Part shown: piece by piece, positions 35,231 through 43,969 of the stretch
Position numbering within the stretch: position 1 is the stretch's first letter
Layout of the letters: every line of letters starts with the position of its first letter
Assembly (NCBI RefSeq): GCF_013403985.1
Contig: NZ_JABFDF010000002.1
Location: 310,001-374,000 of the forward strand
DNA length: 64,000 nucleotides
Direction: 5' to 3'
From: Winogradskyella ludwigii
Lineage (GTDB): Bacteria; Bacteroidota; Bacteroidia; Flavobacteriales; Flavobacteriaceae
Made by a program: the position numbers and the translations under genes
The notes under the pieces: generated by a model
Database searches by the model: none
Seen by the model: the letters and a program-made list of their open reading frames with translations, nothing else
What the model was told of the DNA's origin: nothing

Positions 35231-36511
35231 ATGGCCGACAAAATAAGTTTAAAAGAAGCGATTTCCATAGGTATTGGAGGCATGGTTGGAGGCGGAATTT
35301 TTGCTGTATTGGGTTTGGCTGTTTCCATTGCCCAAGGCGGAACACCTCTTGCGTTTTTATTTGCTGGTATTTTGGCTTTAATTACATCTTATAGTTATGT
35401 GAAATTGTCTCAAAAATATCCTGATCGCGGTGGAACCGTGAAATTTATTAACCAAGGTTTTGGAATTTCAATATTTAGTGGAGCTATTAATAATTTGCTT
35501 TGGGTAAGTTATATCATTATGCTCTCTTTATACGCCTCTGCTTTTGGATCTTACGCTCCTAATTTGTTTGAAATTACACAGAACAAAACGGTAGATTTTC
35601 ATATTTATGCCACTACTATTATCATCTTAGCAACAGCTATTAATTATTATAGCATTGCTATTGTTGGTAAAATAGAATCTTATGCGGTAATTATAAAACT
35701 CATTATTCTTATAGGATTTATTGGTATTGGTGCTTACGGACTTATTGGAAACCCAAATGTGTCTCAATTGGCACTTTCTAATTGGGAATCTCCGGTACAA
35801 TTATTTGCTGCAGGTATGGTCATTTTTGTAGCTTATGAAGGTTTTGAACTCATTGCCAATGCTGCTCCAGATATTGAAAATCCTGAAAAAAATATTCCGC
35901 GTGCTTATTATTACTCCGTGATTTTTGTAATTATCCTTTATATTGTAATTGCTTTTGTTACTGTTGGCTCATTACCTTTTGATACCATTGCCACCGCAGA
36001 AGATTATGTTTTGGCCGAAGCTGCTAAGCCAATGCTTGGTAAAATAGGATTTACTATTATTACTATTGCAGCTTTAATTTCAACATTTTCTGCGATAAAT
36101 GCCTCCTTATATGGAGGCAGTCGTGTGAATTTTGAAATTGCTGAAGATGATGAACTGCCACATCATTTTACCTCTAAACTCTGGAATCAGCCGATAGGTC
36201 TACTCGTCACAGCTTTAGCAACATTAGTTTTAGTAAATGTTTTAGATTTAGAAAGTATCTCTACAGCAGGGAGTGTTGGTTTTATACTCATATTTGGCAT
36301 TGTTAACTTTGTTGGTATTAAATGCGCAAAAGACACTGGAAGCAATAAAATAATTCCGATACTTGGTGTTGTATTATGTGTTTTGGCTTTGGTGATTTTA
36401 ATTAACCAACAGCTTAAATCTAACCTCACAGGAGTCCTCGTATCTATGGCAATTATTAGTTTATGTTTTATTGCAGAATGGATTTATAAGTCTACCGAAA
36501 AGAACCACTAA
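35231..36511 (+). CDS. APC-superfamily amino acid permease
   Basis: 426 aa with about 12 hydrophobic segments. LKEAISIGIGGMVGGGIFAV (about residues 6-25) is the unwound helix 1 motif (GxGIG) of the amino acid-polyamine-organocation family, and YEGFELIANAAPDIENPEKN is the helix 6/loop signature (E..P.KNIPRA). It should import or exchange amino acids at the cytoplasmic membrane. A C-terminal soluble extension is absent. Substrate is not predictable. Stop lies 2 bp before the convergent M23 peptidase gene stop. Confidence 0.9.
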   Translation: MADKISLKEAISIGIGGMVGGGIFAVLGLAVSIAQGGTPLAFLFAGILALITSYSYVKLSQKYPDRGGTVKFINQGFGISIFSGAINNLLWVSYIIMLSLYASAFGSYAPNLFEITQNKTVDFHIYATTIIILATAINYYSIAIVGKIESYAVIIKLIILIGFIGIGAYGLIGNPNVSQLALSNWESPVQLFAAGMVIFVAYEGFELIANAAPDIENPEKNIPRAYYYSVIFVIILYIVIAFVTVGSLPFDTIATAEDYVLAEAAKPMLGKIGFTIITIAALISTFSAINASLYGGSRVNFEIAEDDELPHHFTSKLWNQPIGLLVTALATLVLVNVLDLESISTAGSVGFILIFGIVNFVGIKCAKDTGSNKIIPILGVVLCVLALVILINQQLKSNLTGVLVSMAIISLCFIAEWIYKSTEKNH

Positions 36512-36513
36512 GT

Positions 36514-37200
36514 TTAGTAGAGTTTCAAGAGTAAATTAGGATCTGGACAGTTTTGTTTATAAAATTCTAAATCTATGCTATTAGAGACACCAGGATAGTC
36601 ACCTAAATAAACTTGCATATCTTTTATGATTTGAAAATGTAAATGTGGAGGATAATCGCCATTCACCTCAGCGGTTCCTAATGTCGCTATTTGTTGTCCT
36701 TGCTTTACTTCTACTCCTACTTTTAAATTTTCTAAAGACGCTAAACTTAAATGACCATAAAGCGTGTAAAACTCAAATCCCTGAATATTATGTTTTATAA
36801 TTATCGTTGGTCCATAATCTCCATAATTCTTGTTGTTTTTAAAACTTTGAATTAGTCCTGATAAGGGAGCAAAAATTGGTGTATTGGCTTCAATCCATAA
36901 ATCTAATCCGAGATGGATATTGCGTTCTGTTTCTAAATTCTGTTGGTTAAAATAATCACTGCGTTGGTAAATACCACGTTTTTCTAGGTAACCTCCAAAA
37001 GCGACTTTAGCATTATTAGTGTTTATATGGTTCCAGATGAATTGCTCTAAATTTGGAGAAGACGAGACATTTACAGCCTGTAATTTAGTGTTATGAATTG
37101 ATAAATCAATAGGAATAAAATCTAGAGATTTTATCCTTGCATCAAACAACGAATTCACTTGAAGTGATTTTAAAAAGACCTCGACATTGGAAATAGACAT
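36514..37200 (-). CDS. M23 family metallopeptidase
   Basis: 228 aa. The zinc site is complete: His96 and Asp100 in HLGLD (HxxxD) and His186/His188 in PPHLHFQ (HxH), with YTLYGHLS (His150) as the catalytic base region. M23 (LytM) enzymes cut peptide cross-bridges in peptidoglycan or act on secreted substrates. There is no clear signal peptide at the start (MSISNVEVFLKSLQ), which is unusual for a wall enzyme, so a start further upstream or a cytoplasmic role cannot be ruled out. It converges on the permease gene with 2 bp between the stops. Confidence 0.87.
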   Translation of the reverse strand: MSISNVEVFLKSLQVNSLFDARIKSLDFIPIDLSIHNTKLQAVNVSSSPNLEQFIWNHINTNNAKVAFGGYLEKRGIYQRSDYFNQQNLETERNIHLGLDLWIEANTPIFAPLSGLIQSFKNNKNYGDYGPTIIIKHNIQGFEFYTLYGHLSLASLENLKVGVEVKQGQQIATLGTAEVNGDYPPHLHFQIIKDMQVYLGDYPGVSNSIDLEFYKQNCPDPNLLLKLY

Positions 37201-37335
37201 AAAACAAAATTTCCATAAAAATACGAATCTATTTTATGGAAAACGGAGAGAAAAAATAAAGAGAAGGCTTTATAATAAATTCAAATTAAGAGTTATAATT
37301 TTAGTTTGAACTCAACCTAACATTACAATACCATC

Positions 37336-38892
37336 TTAATTAATAATCACATTACTAAACTTAGCATTTACCATAATATTACGATTAGAACTTTGTCCTT
37401 CAGGATAATTACGAATCGTTTTCTGTGTAGTTACTTTATTGTTATACTTGGAGCGATTACCTTTAAAATAAAGCGTGTAATCTATATTTTTTGGTAAATT
37501 AATAAGGGCATCGCTATTTTCTAAAACCAAATTCAGGTTTTTAAAAGATTCAGGAAGGTTAGAAATCGTAAGGTCTCCAAAACTACCATCAATAATCCCT
37601 GTGTCTGTTAAGTTTTCAATATTAATATTAGACGATTTAGAATTGAGTACTAAATTCTTAGCCGTTTTTATTTGGGCTTTGTCTACAAAATTAAGATTAA
37701 GCGTCCCAACATCCCAAGTGTTTATAACCACAGGAGAATAAGACACATTAATGGAAGTCTCGCTTCCATTAATGTGTTCTGCTACTAAAAATGAGTGTGA
37801 TATATCTCCTTTTGCATTATGTAATGCTGAGACAATCTTTAACTCTCCATGTCTTACATTCATTTTAAGTTTTGCCTTTTTAGGGATTTTAATTTTAATC
37901 ACTTTTCTGACTTTATTATTACCATTAGACTCTGAGTAAGTAGATAACCTAGACTCTTTTCTATTTTGTAATAAAGCTTCTCGTTCTTCAAGTGCTTGTC
38001 TTCGTTCTTCTCGCTTTTTAAGTAACATGTCATTACGCTCTTCTTTTCGTTCTGCTAATGCCTCTACTCTTTTCTCCATAGCTTCTGCGCGGTATTCTAT
38101 CACTTTAGCTTTACTTTCCATCTCTTTGCTAAACCGTTCTCCCCAATCTTCCATCTTTTTAGACCAATCTTCACCAAACTTCTCACCTAAATCTTCTCCC
38201 CATTTCTCCATGTCTTTTGCCCATTTGCCATCAAAACGTTTGCCATATTCTTTGCCCCATTTTTCTATTTTTTCTTGGTAACCAGAATCTGCAAATTTCC
38301 GAGCCCATTCTTCCATTCGTTTTTGAAATTCTTTACCACCTTTCTTTTCGTACTTTTTACTCCATTCGGTTAAATACGTTTCACCTTCTTCTTGGTATCT
38401 ATCATAATCAAAATCAATAGTGGTTACACCTTTTGGTAACTCAGGTAATTCTGGCATAATTGGCATTGCTGGCAATTGTGGCATACCAGGCATCATAGGC
38501 AATTCTGGCATTGTTGGCATTTCGGGTAAATCTGCCAAATTAAATTCTAAATTTTGCAATACCGTTGTGTAATCTCCTATATTTAAAAATCCTACACTTC
38601 GTCCTCCTTCGGACGAAATAATAACTTTATCGTTAGAACCTATGACATTAAGATTCCAGACGTTTAAGGCTTGTTTTAATTCGTCTTCAGATAATTTTTG
38701 GCCTTCTATATAAGCTTCAACTTCTACAACATCTTTATTCCATGTGTCTATTTCAATTTCTACATAGCTAGTATTTAATTCTACAACAACATCTTTACTC
38801 ACTTTAATAGATTGTGATGTTTTACTCATTTTTTTCTGTGCATAACCCATTGTGGTTATAAGGCACAACACTAAAATTCTAATTTTGTTCAT
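37336..38892 (-). CDS. Secreted Met-Pro/Trp-repeat protein with DUF4097-like C-terminus
   Basis: 518 aa. Signal peptide MNKIRILVLCLITTMGYAQ. Residues ~30-115 are beta-like (VVVELNTSYVEIEIDTWNKD). Residues 122-154 are a Met/Pro low-complexity run of MP-x and LP-x units. Residues 175-260 have repeated amphipathic units with Trp at regular spacing (for example KMEDWGERF, DMEKWGEDL). Residues 265-318 form a charged coiled coil. Residues ~330-518 resemble the DUF4097/adhesin-like beta solenoid. It is the third gene of the sigma/anti-sigma operon, 70 bp after the anti-sigma gene, so it is probably the stress-response effector or sensor. Precise function unknown. Confidence 0.75.
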   Translation of the reverse strand: MNKIRILVLCLITTMGYAQKKMSKTSQSIKVSKDVVVELNTSYVEIEIDTWNKDVVEVEAYIEGQKLSEDELKQALNVWNLNVIGSNDKVIISSEGGRSVGFLNIGDYTTVLQNLEFNLADLPEMPTMPELPMMPGMPQLPAMPIMPELPELPKGVTTIDFDYDRYQEEGETYLTEWSKKYEKKGGKEFQKRMEEWARKFADSGYQEKIEKWGKEYGKRFDGKWAKDMEKWGEDLGEKFGEDWSKKMEDWGERFSKEMESKAKVIEYRAEAMEKRVEALAERKEERNDMLLKKREERRQALEEREALLQNRKESRLSTYSESNGNNKVRKVIKIKIPKKAKLKMNVRHGELKIVSALHNAKGDISHSFLVAEHINGSETSINVSYSPVVINTWDVGTLNLNFVDKAQIKTAKNLVLNSKSSNINIENLTDTGIIDGSFGDLTISNLPESFKNLNLVLENSDALINLPKNIDYTLYFKGNRSKYNNKVTTQKTIRNYPEGQSSNRNIMVNAKFSNVIIN

Positions 38893-38962
38893 GATTTTTT
38901 GATTTTTAGAAATACCCTGTCTAGCGGAGTAAAATCTGTTCGTTTTTTGATTGATTGATTGA

Positions 38963-39538
38963 TTACATCTGTTCTTGTTCTAATGAATAGTCACTAAATT
39001 CTTGAAGCTTTTCTTTAAGACGCATCACGAGATTGAGCCTAAATTTTAGATTATCGATTAAGGCATTAAGCGTGTCTTCATTAGGTCCATTATCGTTTAA
39101 TTCTATCGTTAATTTATTATATTCTTCATTTAATTCTTTTAGTCTAAGCACGTAACCATCAAACAATTCTTTATTCTCAATTGTTAACTGTACTTTAGAT
39201 AATTCTAAATTGATACTTGCTAAATAATAGTCCTCAACCTTTTTAAGATCTGGCGAAACATCGCCTAACGTTTTTAAATCCTTCTGAGTATCCACTACTT
39301 TAATAGGTTCCACTTGATTTACTGGCGACTGAAAAAACTGAAATGCTCCATAACTCAATCCTAATAATACAATGACACTTGCTGCGATATTTAACAAACG
39401 AAATCGCTGTGTTCTGTTTTGTTTTTTAGGAAATTCTTTTTCCAGTTTTTGAAGAAAACGTGCCTCATGGTCATGAGACATTTTTGTATTTTGATCTTTC
39501 GGGTCTTCTTCAAACAAATGTCTAAGATCTTGTGCCAT
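38963..39538 (-). CDS. Putative anti-sigma factor, single-pass membrane protein
   Basis: 191 aa. A cytoplasmic N-terminus (MAQDLRHLFEEDPKDQNTKM, residues 1-47) is followed by one membrane helix at about residues 48-69 (FRLLNIAASVIVLLGLSYGA). The C-terminal part is rich in Leu/Glu/Lys and looks like a coiled coil (about 98-190). It has no zinc-binding ZAS motif (HxxxCxxC), so the anti-sigma call rests on topology and position. Its start overlaps the sigma-factor gene by 17 bp, the usual arrangement for a sigma/anti-sigma pair. Confidence 0.75.
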   Translation of the reverse strand: MAQDLRHLFEEDPKDQNTKMSHDHEARFLQKLEKEFPKKQNRTQRFRLLNIAASVIVLLGLSYGAFQFFQSPVNQVEPIKVVDTQKDLKTLGDVSPDLKKVEDYYLASINLELSKVQLTIENKELFDGYVLRLKELNEEYNKLTIELNDNGPNEDTLNALIDNLKFRLNLVMRLKEKLQEFSDYSLEQEQM

Positions 39539-40079
39539 TCTTCTCTAATTTTAATTCGGTTTTCAATTTTTGTTTGCCTCTTGATAGCTGTGTTCGTGAT
39601 GCCACTTCAGAAATATTTAAAATCTCTGAAATTTCCTGATGATCATAACCTTCTATTAAATATAGCATGACCACATATTTATACTTTTCGGGAAGCAAAT
39701 CTATAGCCATTTTCACATCTGTAATAGTAATGATATCGTCTATTAGCCAATCGTCATCGTTATCCTTATCTACAACATTAAGATGGTGTTCTTCTAATTC
39801 TACTATGCGTTGGCGCTTCGCTTTTAAAACATCAATACATTTGTTAATTACAATACGTTTTAACCACGCTCCAAAACTGACTTCAGCTTTATATTGTTCT
39901 AATTTTGAAAACGCTTTTATAAATGCTTCTTGAACAATATCTTCAGCTTCCATCGTGTCTTTTACAAAACGAAATGCAACTGTAAGCATGCCATTGCAAT
40001 ATTGATTGTACAATTGCATTTGCGCTTGCCTATCGTTTTGCTTGCATTTTTCAACAATATGAATTTGAAACGTGCTGAT
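39522..40079 (-). CDS. ECF-family RNA polymerase sigma factor, start uncertain
   Basis: 165 aa from the ATG at 40019, or about 185 aa if the likely upstream start is used. Sigma region 2 reads FRFVKDTMEAEDIVQEAFIK (D-x3-D/E acidic core-binding part) and region 4 is LPEKYKYVVMLYLIEGYDHQEISEILNIS with the helix-turn-helix. The frame stays open upstream to 40109, encoding IVEKCKQNDRQAQ, which fits the conserved N-terminus of the family. No ATG, GTG or TTG lies there, so a non-standard ATC start at 40079 or 40085 is likely. It should activate the following anti-sigma and effector genes. Confidence 0.85.
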   Translation of the reverse strand: MSTFQIHIVEKCKQNDRQAQMQLYNQYCNGMLTVAFRFVKDTMEAEDIVQEAFIKAFSKLEQYKAEVSFGAWLKRIVINKCIDVLKAKRQRIVELEEHHLNVVDKDNDDDWLIDDIITITDVKMAIDLLPEKYKYVVMLYLIEGYDHQEISEILNISEVASRTQLSRGKQKLKTELKLEKNGTRS

Positions 40080-40240
40080 TTTGATTTTGTTTTTTTGATT
40101 GGTTACATCTTAAAGACGACACAAAATTGGAAGTGTTGCAAAATTTGAATAAAAACTTTCAAATGATAAGAAATACTTAAAATTCAACGTTTGATATCTA
40201 TAAAGTTAGTGATTTGAATTATCTTTAAATCTTGAATGCA

Positions 40241-40248
40241 TAAGTTTG
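40241..40248 (+). promoter_or_regulatory. Probable -7 box of the DUF2911 gene
   Basis: TAAGTTTG fits TAnnTTTG and lies 41 bp before the ATG. A TTG at 40214-40216 lies 24 bp upstream, slightly more than the usual spacing, so this is a moderate match. Confidence 0.4.
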
Positions 40249-40289
40249 CAATTAATTCTTTAACCTAAAATATTTTAAGCTTAACAATT

Positions 40290-40856
40290 ATGTTAAAACG
40301 CCTTCTTATTATCTTAACCATATTAGCCTTAGGCTTACTTTTATATTCTGTATTTGTAGAAAATATTTTTTCACCACGTTTAAGTCCCAAAGATTCGGCA
40401 GAAATTGCACTCAACGATTTAAAAATTAAAGTAGAATACAACAGACCTTCTAAACGAGATCGTGACGTTTTTGGTGCACTTGTACCATTTGATAAAGTAT
40501 GGAGAACAGGTGCCAATGAAGCTACAACTTTTGAAACTAACCAAACATTAATTATCGATGGTTTAGAATTGCCAAAAGGAAAATATACGATTTGGACAGT
40601 ACCAATGAAAGATTCTTGGAAAGTGATGTTTAACTCAAAACAATATGATTGGGGAGTTAACGAAAAAATGGAAGCCATGTGGGATCCTAATTACGATGCA
40701 ATAGAACTAAAAGTTCCTGCTCAAAAATTAGACGAAACTGTTGAAAAATTCACTATTGCTTTTGATAATAAAACAGGAAACTTAAAATTAACCATGGCTT
40801 GGGATAATATCTTTATTGAAGTACCAATAGAAATCATTACTCCAGCAAACTCATAA
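40290..40856 (+). CDS. DUF2911 domain-containing protein
   Basis: 188 aa. A hydrophobic N-terminal helix (MLKRLLIILTILALGLLLYS) acts as a signal anchor or signal peptide. Then the DUF2911 pattern follows: PKDSAEIALNDLKIKVEYNR, VPFDKVWRTGANEATTFETN and LPKGKYTIWTVPMKDSWKVM. The family is common in Bacteroidota and its role is unknown; it appears to be a beta-rich periplasmic protein. It is transcribed divergently from the sigma-factor operon, with about 180-270 bp between starts. No neighbour gives a functional hint. Confidence 0.9.
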   Translation: MLKRLLIILTILALGLLLYSVFVENIFSPRLSPKDSAEIALNDLKIKVEYNRPSKRDRDVFGALVPFDKVWRTGANEATTFETNQTLIIDGLELPKGKYTIWTVPMKDSWKVMFNSKQYDWGVNEKMEAMWDPNYDAIELKVPAQKLDETVEKFTIAFDNKTGNLKLTMAWDNIFIEVPIEIITPANS

Positions 40857-40986
40857 CCCTTAGTTTTATTTTTTCAATTTTAATAAATGAAATAAGCTGA
40901 ACTAAGTATTGGCATCAGTGTTCGCACGCCTAAAAATGGATTCGACGAAATAAAATCATTAATCTTTAGGTCTCACAAAAAAACGA

Positions 40987-40994
40987 TATTTTTG
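40987..40994 (+). promoter_or_regulatory. -7 promoter box of the lipid-glycosylation operon
   Basis: TATTTTTG matches TAnnTTTG exactly and ends 21 bp before the ATG at 41016. No TTG is placed at the standard spacing upstream. It overlaps the TTG at 40992, which argues that the TTG is not the start codon. Confidence 0.5.
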
Positions 40995-41015
40995 TACCGA
41001 TTAAGTAATAAGTGC

Positions 41016-41741
41016 ATGACATATCAATTTACAATCATAGTTCCCGTTTATAATGAAGAGGAAAATTTAGAACGTGTAGAAACAGAACTTTCTAGCTATA
41101 TTAAAATAGCTAAAGTTGCTACTTCTATTCTTTTTGTTAATGATGGTTCTAGTGATAAGAGTCAAACGTTAATTGAAGACATTTGCAAGCGCAACACGGC
41201 TTTCCAGTTTATTTCTTTTAAGGAAAATCGAGGTTTAAGTGCTGCTATAAAAGCTGGTTTTGACTACGTAGATACAGAATTGGTTGGCTATATTGATTCT
41301 GACTTACAAACAGCTCCTGAAGATTTTAATATCCTTTTAGACCATATTGGTTCTTATGAATTAGTTACAGGAGTACGCTCTAATAGAAAAGATTCTTTTG
41401 TAAAAAATATGTCTTCTAAAATTGCCAATGGCATAAGACGTGCTTTTACACACGATGGCATGGATGATACCGGTTGTCCGCTTAAAGTCATTAAAACAGA
41501 ATACGCTAAACGCATCCCAATGTTTAGAGGATTACACCGTTTTTTACCAGCAATGATTATGCTTCAAAACGGACGTGTAACACAAATTACAGTTCAGCAT
41601 TTTCCTAGAATGGCTGGTACTGCAAAATTTGGAGTATGGAATAGACTTTTGGGACCATTAATGGACTGTTTTGCCTATTTATGGATGAAGAAGAAGTACA
41701 TTAATTACGACGTAGCAAAAACGAGTAAAGACATCCTATAA
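41016..41741 (+). CDS. GT2 dolichol-/polyprenyl-phosphate glycosyltransferase
   Basis: About 241 aa from the ATG at 41016. The frame is open from a TTG at 40992, but that codon lies in the -7 promoter box. QFTIIVPVYNEEENLERVET opens the GT-A fold, ILFVNDGSSDKSQTL binds the nucleotide, and ELVGYIDSDLQTAPEDFNIL (about residues 82-101) is the DxD-like metal motif. The short, soluble form without C-terminal membrane helices resembles ArnC/GtrB/DPM1 catalytic domains. It should transfer a sugar to undecaprenyl phosphate on the cytoplasmic side for use by the downstream GT39 enzyme. It ends one base before the next gene start. Confidence 0.87.
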   Translation: MTYQFTIIVPVYNEEENLERVETELSSYIKIAKVATSILFVNDGSSDKSQTLIEDICKRNTAFQFISFKENRGLSAAIKAGFDYVDTELVGYIDSDLQTAPEDFNILLDHIGSYELVTGVRSNRKDSFVKNMSSKIANGIRRAFTHDGMDDTGCPLKVIKTEYAKRIPMFRGLHRFLPAMIMLQNGRVTQITVQHFPRMAGTAKFGVWNRLLGPLMDCFAYLWMKKKYINYDVAKTSKDIL

Positions 41742-41742
41742 T

Positions 41743-42366
41743 TTGAAAGACTGGATTATTTACAGCATCGGATTTTTAGCCCAGATTTTATTTTCTTCTA
41801 GGCTTATTATTCAATGGATTACATCAGAAAAGCAACGTAAAGTAATTACACCAAAAACATTTTGGACGCTAAGTTTAATCGCGTCATTCCTATTATTTAT
41901 TTATGGTTATTTACGCTTAGATTTTGCCATTATGCTAGGTCAGAGTTTAACTTACTTTATTTATATCCGGAATTTACAACTTCAAGGACAGTGGCAAAAA
42001 TTCCCAAAAATCATTCAATATTTACTCTTTGTTGCTCCAATTTTAATCGTTGTATTTTATTACAATAACAATAAGATAGATGTCGATTTACTTTTTTCTA
42101 ATGCTGATATTCCGTTTTGGTTATTGATCTTAGGTATTGTGGCTCAAATAATTTTTACGTTGCGATTTGTATATCAATGGATACATTCTGAACGTCATAA
42201 AGAATCTACTTTACCTATGGGATTTTGGGTATTAAGCTTAATTGGAGCTGGCTTAATCTTGATTTATGCCATTATTAGAAAAGATCCTGTGCTATTTGTT
42301 GGCCATTTATTTGGCTTAGTAATCTATGCTCGAAACGCTTATTTAATTAGACAAACAAATGATTAA
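41743..42366 (+). CDS. Tandem LAB_N-domain membrane protein
   Basis: 207 aa with about six membrane segments arranged as two homologous halves. Half 1: FLAQILFSSRLIIQWITSEK, then FWTLSLIASFLLFIYG. Half 2: IVAQIIFTLRFVYQWIHSER, then FWVLSLIGAGLILIYA. Each is the LAB_N domain (lipid-A-disaccharide synthase N-terminal type), a three-helix unit of the MtN3/PQ-loop clan. Start is TTG at 41743, with no alternative before the first helix. It lies between a polyprenyl-phosphate GT2 gene and a GT39 gene and overlaps the latter by 8 bp. By position it may flip the lipid-linked sugar; that role is a hypothesis. Confidence 0.8.
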   Translation: MKDWIIYSIGFLAQILFSSRLIIQWITSEKQRKVITPKTFWTLSLIASFLLFIYGYLRLDFAIMLGQSLTYFIYIRNLQLQGQWQKFPKIIQYLLFVAPILIVVFYYNNNKIDVDLLFSNADIPFWLLILGIVAQIIFTLRFVYQWIHSERHKESTLPMGFWVLSLIGAGLILIYAIIRKDPVLFVGHLFGLVIYARNAYLIRQTND

Positions 42367-43969
42367 GCTTATTGAAAAGTATCCTATTCTAAGTTTATTA
42401 CTTTTTGTAATTGTGATGCTTGGTTTTACTATTGACGCTATTCCTGTTACAATTATGGAAGCACGAAATTTTATTTCAGCTAGAGAAATGCTTACCGATA
42501 ATAATTGGATTTTAACCACTATGAACGGCGAAGCACGTTATCAAAAACCGCCTCTACCAACTTGGTTTACTGCTGCTTTTGGTTACGTATTTGGTATTAA
42601 ATCTGTTTTAGCTTTACGTTGGCCTGCATTACTCTTTTTGGCTAGTATTGGTATTTCTACTTACTTATTATCTAAGAAATTAGACTTAACAAAATCACAT
42701 AGCCTAATTAATGGCTTCATTGCATTAACGTCGTTTTATGTTATTGGCATTATCGTAGAAGCTCCATGGGATATCTACACACATGGTTTAATGCTAATGG
42801 CAATTTATCAGTTATTTCTAATGTTTCAAAACGAAAAAACGTCTATTCTAAGATCGTTATTATTCGTATTATTTTTGGCTGGATCTGTCTTATCTAAAGG
42901 TCCTGTGTCTCTATATGTTCTATTCTTACCTTTTATAATTGCTTATAGTATTGCTTTCAAATTTAAAGGTGGAATCTTACATTTTTTAAAGTTATTAAGC
43001 CTTCTAATCTTTGGTCTTGTTATTGGTTCTTGGTGGTATCTTCATGTTCGTGTTGCAGATCCTGAAACCTTTGCCGCTATAGCAGAACGTGAAACTTCAA
43101 ATTGGAGTAGTTATAATGTGAGACCATTTTATTACTACTGGAGCTTCTTTATTCAGAGTGGCTTATGGACAGTTCCTGCATTTATCAGTTTGTTATATCC
43201 TTATTTAAAAACAAGAGTTTCAAACCTAAAAGCTTACCGATTTAGTTTCTTTTGGACCATTTTTGCTGTGATTTTATTATCAGTTATTCCTGAGAAAAAA
43301 TCACGATATTTAATGCCAGTTCTTATTCCTCTAGCTATTAATATTGGCTTTTACATGGAGTATTTAATTCGGGAATTCAAGAATTTAAAAGATAAAAAAG
43401 AAACTATTCCTGTATACTTTCAATTTGGATTAATAGGCTGTATTGCAATTGCTTTTTGGATTATTGGTTTCTCTTTTGGTCCGTTTTTAACAGGGGTTGT
43501 TCTCGCTAGATTTTTAATTTCGAGTATTGTATTAGTCGTTTTAGGATTTTTCATCTTCAAACATTTAAAAGCAAAAAACATTAAAGTGGTGTTTTATCTT
43601 GTTATCGCATTTATGTTAAGTATTGGTCTTTTTGCATTGCCATTGGCTAAAATTCAAGGTCAAGCAGGATACAAACCACTTTCTGAACTATCAGGAGATA
43701 ACATTGCTCTATATTCTTTAGATGGCATATCACCTGAAGGCATCTACAATTATGGAGATAAAATTCTTAATATTAAGACTGATGACGGTATTATTATCCC
43801 AAAGGAAAAAGAATTCAGGTTATTAACTTCAAAAACTAAACCTGAAGATATTATTGAACTTTCTAAATTTTATAATATTGAATTTATAGATACTTATGAT
43901 TTGAATTTTTCTAAAAGTGCCTATAAATCCAGATTGGTAAATAAACTCTATAAACTTAGTTTGAAATAA
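42359..43969 (+). CDS. GT39/ArnT-like membrane glycosyltransferase
   Basis: 536 aa with about 11-12 membrane helices. MEARNFISAREMLTDNNWIL after helix 1 is the periplasmic catalytic loop, containing the conserved acidic residue seen in ArnT/PMT enzymes (EaRN). YQKPPLPTWFTAAFG and RWPALLFLAS follow, as in the ArnT branch. A periplasmic domain of about 100 residues closes the protein (GDNIALYSLDGISPEGIYNY). It should use polyprenyl-phosphate-sugar outside the membrane to glycosylate lipid A or another envelope lipid or protein. Its start overlaps the LAB_N gene by 8 bp. Its end overlaps the convergent PAP2 gene by 14 bp. Confidence 0.87.
   Translation: MIKLIEKYPILSLLLFVIVMLGFTIDAIPVTIMEARNFISAREMLTDNNWILTTMNGEARYQKPPLPTWFTAAFGYVFGIKSVLALRWPALLFLASIGISTYLLSKKLDLTKSHSLINGFIALTSFYVIGIIVEAPWDIYTHGLMLMAIYQLFLMFQNEKTSILRSLLFVLFLAGSVLSKGPVSLYVLFLPFIIAYSIAFKFKGGILHFLKLLSLLIFGLVIGSWWYLHVRVADPETFAAIAERETSNWSSYNVRPFYYYWSFFIQSGLWTVPAFISLLYPYLKTRVSNLKAYRFSFFWTIFAVILLSVIPEKKSRYLMPVLIPLAINIGFYMEYLIREFKNLKDKKETIPVYFQFGLIGCIAIAFWIIGFSFGPFLTGVVLARFLISSIVLVVLGFFIFKHLKAKNIKVVFYLVIAFMLSIGLFALPLAKIQGQAGYKPLSELSGDNIALYSLDGISPEGIYNYGDKILNIKTDDGIIIPKEKEFRLLTSKTKPEDIIELSKFYNIEFIDTYDLNFSKSAYKSRLVNKLYKLSLK

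Noticed and set aside
40992..41015. Upstream TTG start for the GT2 gene, adding 8 residues.
   Set aside because: It lies within a TATTTTTG promoter box and the conserved N-terminus starts at the ATG at 41016.
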